Positions 25,776-38,000 of a stretch of DNA of 64,000 nucleotides are shown piece after piece. The DNA is from Adineta ricciae (lineage: Eukaryota > Rotifera > Eurotatoria > Adinetida > Adinetidae). The stretch's first letter is position 1. Each line of letters opens with the position of its first letter. Under the pieces are notes generated by a model that was given only the letters and a program-made list of their open reading frames with translations, searched no databases and was not told the DNA's origin. The position numbers and the translations under genes are program-made. The DNA lies in contig CAJNOJ010000125.1 of the NCBI GenBank assembly GCA_905250025.1, forward strand, positions 186,001 through 250,000. The letters are read 5' to 3'.

Positions 25776-27039
25776 AATTTAGACAAAACATAAAAAATAA
25801 ATTTTTCTAAATCAAAACAAATTGTGTTTAGTAATGCAATATTGACGTCATTCTTGACAGAGATTGTATAAATACATGTGGAATGATCGACTAATCTGGC
25901 TTTCGTCTCCTCTGACTAAGAAAAGAGAAAAAAAATCAGATGAGAAAAAGACGATATGCATATGAAAGAACAATGATGAAAAAAACAAATAACAATAAAC
26001 AACAGAACAGAAAAAATATATTAGCAACTGATAAAAAAGAAGAAAGGGAGAAAATACACACAACAATAATGAACCAATCGATAGGAGGAGATAGACAAGA
26101 GATTATGTACACTGGAGCCATCTTCTGGAGTTAATATTTACGCGACATAGGCAATGAAAGACATTCAGCGATCATCAAATATTGACTGGCAATTGTTTTT
26201 TCAATGAGAAAATTAATGAGTGCACTATTTTGAGAAAAATCGACGAGACTTTCTCGTCGGCACGGTTTAAGTTCCAAATCAATGCAACAAAAGACGCACG
26301 TTCATATGACGATGATTTGTCGGATGAATAACACAAAGCAAAAACTTCATTTTTCTGTCGTCATGATAACAGGTTATATAAAACATGGAAAAAATCACAC
26401 TTTCGCCTTGAAATACGTTCGGAAATGAAATACATTCTCTCGAGCATTTGCTCTTCGAAGTTTAGATTGCTTTGCGAATCACACGATCGGATGCTGTTCG
26501 AAAATCGTACTATACTTTTGGAATATTTACCCTTCAATCTTCAGAAAGTAAAGTTCACACAAACAAAACAATGTTCTATAAATAAAGTGAAAGAAAAGAA
26601 AACGTATTCTGCCTACGATTAATAAAATAATCAAATAATTGGCTGACGAGAGAAAATTTCAAGTATACAAAAGAAGAATTTTTTGTTCCAGTTCATCGCT
26701 AGTGACTTGCGCAGGCATTGTGAAACAACTTGGCCTTCAGTTGAAAGTAAAAAGAGAAATAGTGTTTTTCTTTTCTCACATCTAAAAGCCGAAAAAGAAA
26801 AGAAAGAATCGAAGAAAAATTCAACTTTGCTCAACGAGTAATTTTCGCGAGAAGAAAAATCAAAAAGATAAGATAAATCACTTGATGCACGAAAAGCGAG
26901 ACAATCAAAAATTATTTTTATCAACTGCCTCTGTTTCGCGTTTGATATCAAATGAAATCAAATTAAATGAATCTCGAATTTCGTCTTCTCTTTGCTTCAA
27001 TTCTACTTCCAACAATCATTTGAGAGATTCTAACATACA
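25776..27039. other. intergenic between divergent genes
   Basis: About 1.26 kb shared by the 5' ends of PIP5K paralogue B (minus) and the WSC/CTLD receptor (plus), so a bidirectional promoter region is likely. The sequence is AT-rich with A-rich purine stretches. I see no gene. Confidence 0.45.
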
Positions 27040-30000
27040 ATGTATCAGGTTTTCTTCTCTGTTTTGTTTATATTAACAATCAGTCAATCAGTTCATTGTT
27101 CATACCGTTATGCCGGCTGTTTTGCGCACGTTTTTCACGATACTTACTTCAGCAGTTCGTTCATGGAACCAACAATATGTTTTCGTCTATGCGATAGACC
27201 GATAATTTATCTTCAGAAAACAGTTTGCCGATGTTCAGGTGGAGGACTCATGGACCAAAGTCGCCAGAACGATAAAATGTGCTCATTTTCATGTACAAAA
27301 CCTGTCGACCGTGCAGTGAATACATTCAATACATGTGGTGGCCCGTCGGCGTATTCCGCTTATGTTCAAGAGAAGTTCTACAGCTTACATGGACATTTAT
27401 TTAACTATCGGATCGATTTTTCTGCTTGTGAACTCTGGAAAAGCTCCGATGTTTACGATACTTATTCAATTCGATTAACTGGTGTTGCTGTTCGATCCTC
27501 CTTGAACAAGTTAGAACAGTGCGCTGCGGCATGTTTAGATCAGAATGCAACCACGAAATCCATCGGTATGATCTACTTCAAATTTTCATATTTTCTTCAG
27601 TGAAATTCACCTTACTTTCTCTTCTCTCTTCAGCATTCAACGGTGATAATGATAAATGCCTATGCGTATTGCCGCTACAATCCAATCGATACTTCCAACG
27701 CATGCATTACACGACGTCTTTACCAAACACTTCGTGCGATCTTTATTGTAATAATACAGCTGAGGGTTCGAAAACAATGCCGAAATATAAATGTGGTTCG
27801 ACGAACAGTTCTCAAATTTGGGCCATTTATGAACTGAACGGTACGTGTCCGTTAAATTTTGCTTATATCAAAGATTTGAACAAATGTATTTATACGTACA
27901 AAAACTTCTGGAATCAGTGCACACCCCCGGCGACGATATACACTTTCGATGGGAGTGTAAGTTGGAAACGATTTTTAGATATGATTTCAACGCTTAATTT
28001 GGCTAATTCCACTGTAACTGTTGATTTCGATGAGGGTGTTGTGATTGATCCGTCGTGGAAATGTTCAGTGGCAATATTAAATTCTAATTCTTCAACATCA
28101 ATGTCATTATCAGCCTGGCGATCGTATTTATCACATTCACGATCAAGTTTGTATGGATGGAGTACGAGTACACGATACATTTTAGAAAATGGATGTCTAA
28201 CTGAGAGTTCGCATTCATCCTATTCGCATCGGTATTCACATCGCATATGTGTAGCGGATCCGATTGATAGATATTCATTGAACGCTGATGAGGGTAATGA
28301 AACCTACATAGCTGCCGTGAATCCGACACAGAAATTCTGTCCAACAAATTGGTTCGATCTGAATGGACGTTGCTATCGAATGTCAGATGAACGAAAGACA
28401 ATTGAACAAGCACGAAATAGTTGTATTAGTGTGTCATCGAATCCATCGAAATCGACAGATAAACCTCAAATCTGGTTACTAGATAGCAATGGCAATGTCA
28501 TTGGAAATGAAGAACAAAATGAATCGCCTTTCGGTGAAGTTGTTGAATATGCCTCGATCTGGCAAGCAAGACTCGGATTCTTCCTTCTCGACACAGATCC
28601 TGACAGTGGTAAGAAAAGTGTTCGTCCAGCATAGTTCTTGATTGAATTCATTTCTTTCGTTGATTAGATGATAGTAGCACTGTGTCGACATCGACAGTAC
28701 ATAATCTTTTCTATGATGACTCTTTGATTTCCTCGGATACGAACGAAACCGTAGATATCGATCACGGTGCCATCAATGAGTTTCAGGCAGTTGATGATTA
28801 TGATGATGATGAAAGTACACGCGCTAGTGCGAATAATACATGTGTTCTTATCACACGTTCAGTTAGTGAAGAAGAAGAACGACCAATCATTCAAAGTACT
28901 CCAACGAAGAATTGCTCAACACCACGACATGTTTTATGCGAAGCAAATACATTAATTGTACAAAACTTTCAATACAATTGTTTAAGTAAACCACAAACTC
29001 TCGATGTACCAAGTTTAATATCGAATCAATTAACACATGAATTGTGTTTATCAGTATGCCAAGAACTACAAGCTAAATTAGCAGTTTTAAACACTGATAA
29101 ATGTTACTGTTTGAATGGTGCTGATTCAGAGTCAATGAATATAACCGCTGACTTTCAACAATATGAAAAAAAGTTCTGTGGAAAACCTTGTCCAGGTCTG
29201 TTTTTACCTTCTAAAATATCTTCTCAATCGTCTTTCTAGGCAACTCTCATGAGATCTGTGGCGACGATGATACAATTGTCGTGTTCCAAATTCTGAATTC
29301 GCGTCGTACGTTCACATTCAGTCGTACACCTGCTGAACCCCATCCGAATTATATTTACGACGGTTGCGTACAGTTAATTTCATTCAATCGATCAGTCACA
29401 TATCAGTTCGCTTTGAATGATGTTCGCCATTATCATCCAAAGTATTGTTTAGCATTATGTACGAAATATAAACAGAAATATGCATTGATTAACAATCGTA
29501 TATGTCTATGTACGAATAAACAAATGAAAGGTGAACAAGACGATGTGAAAAAATTAACTGGACAAACTTGCAATCGACAATGCCAGGGAAATTACTTTTA
29601 CACATGCGGAAGCAAGGAAAACTCGACTGTTTACTCTATGTATATCTTGAAACCAAAATGTATCCATGGTAAACGATTTCTGTTCCATGGCAAAATTTCT
29701 TTTGTATTGATTCGTTCTCGGTTTGTTTGTTTAGGTTTTGAAACTGCAGAAAACAATCAACAATGTGTGTATACACATTTTTCGACGAAAACGAGTTCTC
29801 TTGTCGCAGCACAAACCTATTGTCAATCACTAGGTAGTAAATTGGCAAAAATCAATGAACTTGTTGAAATTCAAGACATTTTGCCCGAATCGATTCTGCA
29901 CACGCGTCTTATGCGACAATTACTTATAACCTATAAATTTAAATTTGTTAATGATACTCGCTACTATTGGATTGATCGAACAAATGATACGCCCGACCCA

Positions 30001-31223
30001 AATTCCATATCAGAACGCTTACTCGGACAATGTGTGCAAATGCCTGAGATTGTTGATCGCAACTGTATTGCTATACAGTACATACCCAGTTCGAATCAAA
30101 GTAGAATAAGCCATGAAAGATGTATCAGTGAATCAAATGCTTGTTCAACACAAACAGCGATGCCCGTGTGTGTTGATCAACATTTAGAACCACAAATATC
30201 TGCGGTTCCACCGATAACCAAGGAGGACCCAGCAGATGTATCAGCAAATATTACGACTTTTCATTCATGTGACGATGAAACAGGTGAATATCATTTGGTC
30301 GATGACTACTGTTACAAAATCAACCCACATGAAGTTAGTTGGAATGATGCCAGAGCGGAATGTCAACGCGATAATGCAGTACTGTTTGTTCCGGAGAAAT
30401 CCGTCACTTTACAATATATCAAATCCTTATATATTCGTCAACGATCCTATACATCATCCGGCCATGCACATGTCGGTGTTTTCTATGATTACAACAATCG
30501 AACTGTGATTCAGTACAATGCTGATGATGAAGATAATCGACTGGTTCTCCCAGATTCAAATGCTATTTATGATCTATGTGAAAAGACATTTCAAGAACGG
30601 TATGAGGCAGTGATGTCGTCATTCAGTTTAACAACAACGGAAAAAAACCAAATTAAAAAACAACAAATTGGTTGTGCATATATTGATCTAACGTCAAGTG
30701 CAGTGCCAGCAATTCGATGCGATGAAATTCCCTGTAATCGAACAGCAGCTATCATTTGTCAAAAGGCGCCCATATCCATATCGAGTATCATTGTCGCAAA
30801 ACGGTTAGTAAAAAATTCATTCAAAACGATCTTCACTACCGTTCCTATTTCAGTAAATATTCAATGAAGCCTTCAACTAGTAATGATACCAAATCACCAT
30901 CAGCATCGACAATATCAACAGGAAGTTCTGACGATAACAAAGACGACGACGACGACGACGACGATGACGATGATGATCAAACATCAACAATAGCATCGTC
31001 CGGTGCTCAAAGTGATAGCACTGCATCATCACAATTGAGGTCAATTGGGCGAGACTTTGCTCCATTGTTTTTCATTTTAGCTATTCTGTTTGCCTTCATA
31101 CTTCTCGGTTTTCTAAGTGTGATACACAATCGTCGTGGTATGCTATTTGGTCGTTCTAATCGTCGTCCGACTAATTCTGTTTATTCACAATTAACCTCTG
31201 CGAATGAATTTGATTTAAATTGA
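27040..31223 (+). CDS. single-pass membrane protein with WSC and C-type-lectin-like domains
   Basis: Six exons (27040-27565, 27634-28608, 28668-29195, 29240-29668, 29735-30803, 30854-31223) give 1,298 aa. An N-terminal signal peptide (MYQVFFSVLFILTISQSVHC) leads into a Cys-rich WSC-like module with YAGCF, CxRLC and CRCSGG elements. A second WSC-like part carries CAAACLDQN and CLCV. C-type-lectin-like starts recur as FCPTNWFDLNGRCYRMS, and later YHLVDDYCYKINPHEVSWNDARAEC with a closing C..I.C. A further WSC-like unit is YIYDGCVQL...CLALCTKYKQKYALINNRICLC. Near the C-terminus an Asp run and a Ser/Thr stalk precede one transmembrane helix (FFILAILFAFILLGFLSVI) and a 40-aa cytoplasmic tail. WSC and CTLD folds commonly bind carbohydrate. 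The pairing recalls the polycystin-1 ectodomain, but no GAIN/GPS or 11-TM part is present. A role in cell-surface recognition or adhesion is inference. Confidence 0.85.
30943..30980 (+). repeat. (GAC/GAT)n coding poly-Asp
   Basis: Run of Asp codons in the juxtamembrane stalk of the WSC/CTLD receptor, mainly GAC and then GAT. It is likely length-variable. Confidence 0.9.
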
Positions 31224-34200
31224 AAAAAAAAAGAATTCAATAAATATTTCTAATGATTCGATTTCTTTTCTTTTGTTTGATATGTTTATGAATAAGGTGA
31301 ACAATTTCAAAGGTTTCCGTGGACAATGGATGAATAGAACACGAGGGAAGAGACACACCATTGCATATTTATAATCATGAAGATGTTATTGTTTATCGTC
31401 AAGTATACTCGAGATGGAAGGGAAAGTAAATTAGAATGAAAATTGCTCATAATGAATTTCATTTCGGATTCAAATACGAATCAATTCCGTTTTCATACAT
31501 CTTTCTTCTGCTTGATTTACATTGTGCTAATACGAAGAAGAAACGAAAAGAAAAAAAGGATTTTCATTTTTTCTCTTTTTACCAATTTTATTACATACAA
31601 AAAAAAAGAGGCAACAAACTCCATTCGTGTGTCATTTGCAATATACTATTGATATTGTGTCTGACAACAAACGATAATCGGATAAACACACTTGAGAATC
31701 TCTTCGGTTTAAAAAACCAACAAATTCCCATCATAATTGACTCAAGTAAGTTTATCTTTGGGAGTATTTTTTTTCTTGTTGTCTATATCAACGAGACAAT
31801 TCTAGTTTCTTTTTAATCAATAAATCATGAACCGAATGATCATGGTCATACGTTATCGAAAAGCCACACATGTTGGTTTAACATCGTCGTTTACTCAAAA
31901 CTTCATTCAAGTTGTTTATCTACCAATCAACGAACGATACATTCAAACTTGTTTTTAATTTCAACATGTAAGTCTTCGTTCATCTTTCATCTCATTTCAT
32001 TTTTTCTACTTCGTATACGAATAGGTAACAATAAACAAGCTGAACAAATGAAATAACGCATGGGTAATTATCACAGGAAGAATACTAACGAAAGACAACA
32101 CACAGAACGAGTACAGTAAGAATTTTCAATGCATAGAATAACCTGGATATGCATAATTTATATCTAGCTGAATAATAAATCTCGCTTATAAAACTAAACA
32201 AATATGATTGCTTCGTGATTATACGAAATTCGTGTTAGAAATGTTCGTATTCATATGTAAATCAGTTTGTTCTACTTGCTCTACTTGTCAATCTGAGAAA
32301 AGAAGGACAAGTATCAGGCATATATATTCGCTCAGGGTTAACTTTTTCTCCTTCTGTTAATCCAATGTCAACGGTATAGTCGCTGAATTGATCGTGTAGA
32401 AAAACTTGTGGTCACTTCTCTTAAGATGAATGAACAAAAAGGAATCTGTTGACTTCAGGCTTCTGTTTTCATACAGTTTGAAAATAGAATCGAAAGTATA
32501 AGAAGTCGGTCATATAAAAGGAAATTCTGCTTGAGTACTTATTCGAATTAACATTTCGAGTACTTCGATGCGATAAGCATGAAATCACTTTGATTTTTTC
32601 ACTGTTATTCTCTTGAATTTGATGTATCTATGTGATTATTTCTATCTGAATTTCATATGTACGTGTCATATCCACGATAATAGATAAGCTTTGAGGCTTT
32701 TTATCAAATACAAAAGAAGAAGAAAAAAAAAGCAATACTAGAAGATCAACAATCAATTGATCAAATATCTGCACTAGACATGCACACATGTAGGCATGTA
32801 TATTTGATGTATAAAGATTATACGAAATGAAAAATGAATGACTAGTTTGAACAATTATATACAGATATACGAGTATCTCCTCATCTTACGTCTTAAGGTT
32901 TAGAATGTATGAGATTAAACATTAGGTTAACATCATTATCTCAGTTGTAAAAAACGATCGATTGCTGTTTCTTCATGAGTGACATTGAGAGAGACTCAAT
33001 TTCAGTTACAGTCGTAAAAAAAATGTAAACTTCAATCAGTGAATAATGAATTCATTTCAATTTTTACTTCTTCTGTAATTTCACATATTGCTGATGATTT
33101 ATCAGTTGAAACCAACAGTTCTATCATTGATGAAATCTACCCTTGTTCGCGAGTTTTTTTTTCTTCTCTTTTCAAGGATGCACTTGCGTGTTCATTTCGA
33201 ATACATTAAACGCGCAAGAGTGATATTATCTATGACCTATGTGTTCAATCAGTATCTTGTACAAGAACGAAGGCTTAATGACACATTTGTTCACACCTTG
33301 CTGTCATTTTCATTTTTTTTTACTAATTTAGTTTTTCTTCTTCGCTCTCCTCAGCCAGTTTTCTTTTCATTTCATTCAAGTTTACAGTCAACAGGCAAGA
33401 GATATTATCTAGGAAACCGAACTGACTGACATAGATTGTATACATTGGCAAAGAATAATTGCCTCTTGATCAGATAAAACAAAAGCGATGAATGATGCGT
33501 TAAAACGTAACATTGATATTCGCAGTTTTAAATGATTTAAGATGTAATCAGATGAGAATCAAGTCAATGACCTTACTATCTTTTACATCATTTATTTATT
33601 TAGGTACACGCGTACTCCATCTGGCCATTATCCGACGAAGGAACTCCACTAGCGCTATATCAGTAACAGCCTTCTGTCAAGAGAAACTCATTCTCGATGT
33701 ATGTATGTCCTATTGTTGAACTAAGAAATGGATAACAGAAAGAATCTCTTCTCCTTCGCTCAAAGTAAAAACAGACGACATCATTGGTAATCTATATTTT
33801 TTTAACAATAGTAATACGTAGGAGAGGAGAAACAGCGAGAAAAAGATGGTGATGATGAACAGAACGAATTGAAATATATGTGTTTATTGTGCAAATAAAC
33901 GATGAAAACGGGCTCCATCTGCATTTTTTTCTCGACATCATCATCATCATCTATATGTGTATATACGCTATGGTCTATTGACATATCGATCATAGTACAT
34001 ATATATGTGGTATATTCTGTTCAATAAGTGTACGCGTAATATCCATTTCCCTCTCTCTCGTTTTTTCTTCCCTCTTTGTAACGCGTTTTTTTACTCTTAT
34101 CTCTTAGATCGAATAACGCTCTGCTGCTTCTCGGCTTTTTCTCTACGCTATTTATATTCATTGTTCTTTTCGATATATGGAGATATTTTAACGATGTAAT

Positions 34201-35015
34201 CGAATAATGATGGTGACAAGCTCATCAGTTATTAATCCATAGCAAACGCTACAATAGGTTTCGATTTCGACATTTGGAATTGATATCAGACAAACATGCA
34301 CCGAACAGGTAAACGAATAAATATGTGTGAAATCAGAAGAACAGTCAGTTACTAGTAGAAATGATGACATTTTCAGACTGTAAAAACTTTGAAATGAGAT
34401 GAATTCTATATGTATACATATATACATATTCACTTCATGACTTTTTTTTCAAGTTGAGAGGTCTTTCAAGTGGGATGCATAAACATACGCACACATACTA
34501 CATCATTGAAAATGTGAGATCGTATAGATAGACTTATTTTGTTTGTTTCACTTTCAACATGTGCCTGTGTGCGCTCTCCCTCTCTCTGTCTCTCTTCGTT
34601 ATTCTTTCTTTACCTTCTCGCTTGTCTAAGTAGTGTCACACGTACACATCAGACTAAGATTCTTCTTTATATTTGCCATTCTCGTGTCGGGTGTAAGTGT
34701 TTTGTCTGTTTTACCGTAAAACTTGCTTTTTTAAACTGTCAGTTGAGTGACCTTCGGATTTAATTTCATAATAAAAAAAGAAAATTCAAGAGGAAACGAT
34801 TCAGCAGAGTATTGGCCAACGTGTTGATGAGTTTAGAAGTGTAGAAATCAGAAAAGAGGAGAGAAAGAGTCTTTAAAATATTTTCATTTGACAAGACAGC
34901 ATGAATAATGAGCGAAAAATACATAAACCAGACAAAGAGAGAGAGAGAAAGAGCGAGAAAAAAACTTCTCGTTTTTTCTTTGTTGATCCATTGTGAGACA
35001 TTTATTTCAATAATA
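31224..35015. other. 3.8 kb gene-poor interval
   Basis: Apart from the 3' UTR of the WSC/CTLD gene (a possible AATAAA lies near 31239) and the 5' region of the large disordered gene, I see no supported gene. Scattered frames of 60-126 codons are rich in Phe, Ser and Lys, lack domains and have no splice partners. This is the longest gene-free stretch of the window and could hold regulatory DNA or an unrecognised non-coding gene. Confidence 0.4.
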
Positions 35016-38000
35016 ATGTTTCGTATCGATGAAGAAGATTTACACGATACCGAGGAAACGACAGGTGAGTCTATAAAACCGACTTTGTCTTTCCTTTCGT
35101 CGAGCAGAATTAAACACATGTATTTAATTGGACAGATGAAACAGAGACCTTTGTTTTAGTTGATCAATTTCCTTCTGTTGTTGGACCACCTCCGGAGTAC
35201 AACGATTGTGATCTCGGTAACACCACCAACATTTGCTCAAGCAAACAAACCAGCGTCCAGACTGAACGTACTAAATATCATCTAACGAATCGTTCGGCGT
35301 CTTTACCGTCTCGTCAGTCATCGTCTCCTCCGAGTATAAACACTGAAGAAAACATTAAACAACGTCGACGATATGCTAGTGATTCCTGCAATAACAATAA
35401 ACATCTAACAGCTTCAATCGTAACTTCATTTCTTCAATACTTACGAAGTGAATTAAGAGCGACAACACACGATCAAACAAATGATTACGAACGAATTAAA
35501 ACAATGGTAAAACTGCTCAATTTTCTTTCTCTCTCTCTTTGTCCTACTAAGTCATTCATATCCATATCTAATCAATGAAGTTCTGAGATAAATGACCGAG
35601 ACAGAAAGAAAGAAAAACTTCCATTTCTTCAAGTATTCTTTGACATTCTCTTTTTTTTTTCTTGACTGAAGAATAATTGCCAATAATCATTTCTCGTTCT
35701 TTTCTTTATTTCTGCTCCATTTTCAACTTGTTAAAGAGAAGGAAAAAAAACTCATCTCTATTTTCATTTTCAACGAAGGCAATGCAAATTGATCGTGCCG
35801 AGATGTTTTAAACTTCTAGAAAGGAACACATTTTTATGGTTATTCTCTATTTTTTTTTACGTCATCATTCTTCATATGTCAACTCTGTCTACACTTCTAA
35901 TCGTACAAATTATTAGATTTCTTCTTCTTTTATTCTCTCTTCACTTTTTTTTTCTCACAGGAATCATCTGATTTTCATCAATATCGACCGCAATCACTTT
36001 CAATGGCATTAGATTCCTCATCTCAATTAGCAAATGATACTTCATTGAATCTCCTGCATCACGACGATGAGAACAAGGAAATCTCAACGTTAATCAATCT
36101 GCTTATTTTACGTGTTGAATGTCTCGCAAATACGACCACATTGATCGAAACAAACAAGAAACCGAACATCTACCCGTCGATCAAACAAATTGATCAAAAT
36201 CTCACGGAATATCTCTATTATCTTTTCAATAAATTTACAAAAGACGATCCAGAAATCGGCGCATCAATGATTGATAAAACAAATTTTGTCAATGTATGTC
36301 AAACATTAGTGCGTAATGGTTGTTTTAATATGCCATCATCGACGTCACCTGATCAATCATATTCAGAAGCGACATTAACAAATAGTAATGAACTAACATT
36401 GATTCAACCGGCAGTACGTGAGTATAAGCCAGATGCCGACGAGATGACATTAGACAAGTCGTCTATTGATGAAACAATTTCATTAATACCAATGAGTGAT
36501 CAAGATACTTGGCTGGTAGTGGATCTCGAACCATTTAAACCACAATATTCAATAGTTAATCCTAATGAAGCAAAAGTAAGATATTTGAACGCGATATTGC
36601 AGAGATTTAAGTCCGACAGGTATTGATTCTTCAAGCGAGAAGACAATTTCTGCTCAAGGAACTATATTTGATTGTGTACCTATTCGTTTTCGATCATCAC
36701 TTTTCAACATAAACTATATACTTCATCAGTTTCTATTGAAAAAAGAGAGAGAGAAAGATGACAGTCTGGGGCCTTCTCCTGTCAGCAATGAAATTTTATA
36801 AACGTCTACGACAGATCTCTTTGAGCAACAAAGAAAGAAAAATTACAGGTAAATATTTACATATATTTGTCCATCCGACTACTACTTTGTCGAGTCATAT
36901 TACAGATGCAAATATAAAACTACAAGATAATCATTTCTTTAATGATCTATAATAAATCTTCATAGAAGAGAAGAGAAGCGAATCTTTCGTACGAGAAAAA
37001 AACACACCTTTATGTTTGCTTTAAAACAAAAAACTAAAGTTCAAAATGGCAAATATCAACAGATTGTATATTCGAATGAAGACATTTCAATCGAAGAAGT
37101 AATCTTATCTTTTTCACTTGCGAATTTGTCCTTTAGAGATCAATTAATTTAATTCATACATTTGTTCGATGACAGCTAAAGTGTAAGAATAACAAAGAAA
37201 TATAGAAGATTTTTGTCTTGCATAGTTATTCACGCCTACTCGAACACGAGAAAGTTGCGTCACATAGACAATTACCACTAAGAGGCGTTACTTTTTTTTT
37301 CTCTCTCTGTTTTTTTTCTCCTTTGGATATGCAAGAGAGCAATAGTGTATACTCGAGACACGCACGATACATGTATCAAATAGGTTATATATTATTTTCG
37401 TCTTGTTCTTTTGCAAGTGTTTATTACCAACATCAACGTCCGATGATCAATTACTATTGACAAATGAAAATTATTTTTCGTTCGAAGAAATCAAATCGTC
37501 TTGTGGTTCGGAATCGTCACATAGTAATTATTTTTCGCCCAACTCGTCATTAGTTGATTTACAAACTATGGTACAAGAATTTGATGAAATAAATAATAAC
37601 AATCATAATAATAATAATAATAATTCATTATTCAATGAAGGTAAATATCGCGGCTTGATTTCTTTTCTTTCAATGCTTTTCGTGTTGTATTTGTGCAATC
37701 TTCTGATCAAATAGCAGAATAGGCAAAGAAGTAGTTTATATGCGGGTTCTTTTCTTCTTTCGAATGAAATAGGAATATAAAAGAAAAAAAAAAAGGAGAA
37801 ACGAAAGCGAAAGGGAAGAAAAGAACGAGGAGAGGCAGAACGTTCGTGCCTTGGATATGTTGAGATTATTTCGAAAGACAGGTAAACACACTCGTAGGTG
37901 ATCAAAACATCAAATAATCAACTCGAATTAATTATTCTGATTTTATTTAAATAGATGGATCAACATCAATTGAACATGTTTCAAACAATACTAACGTCAT

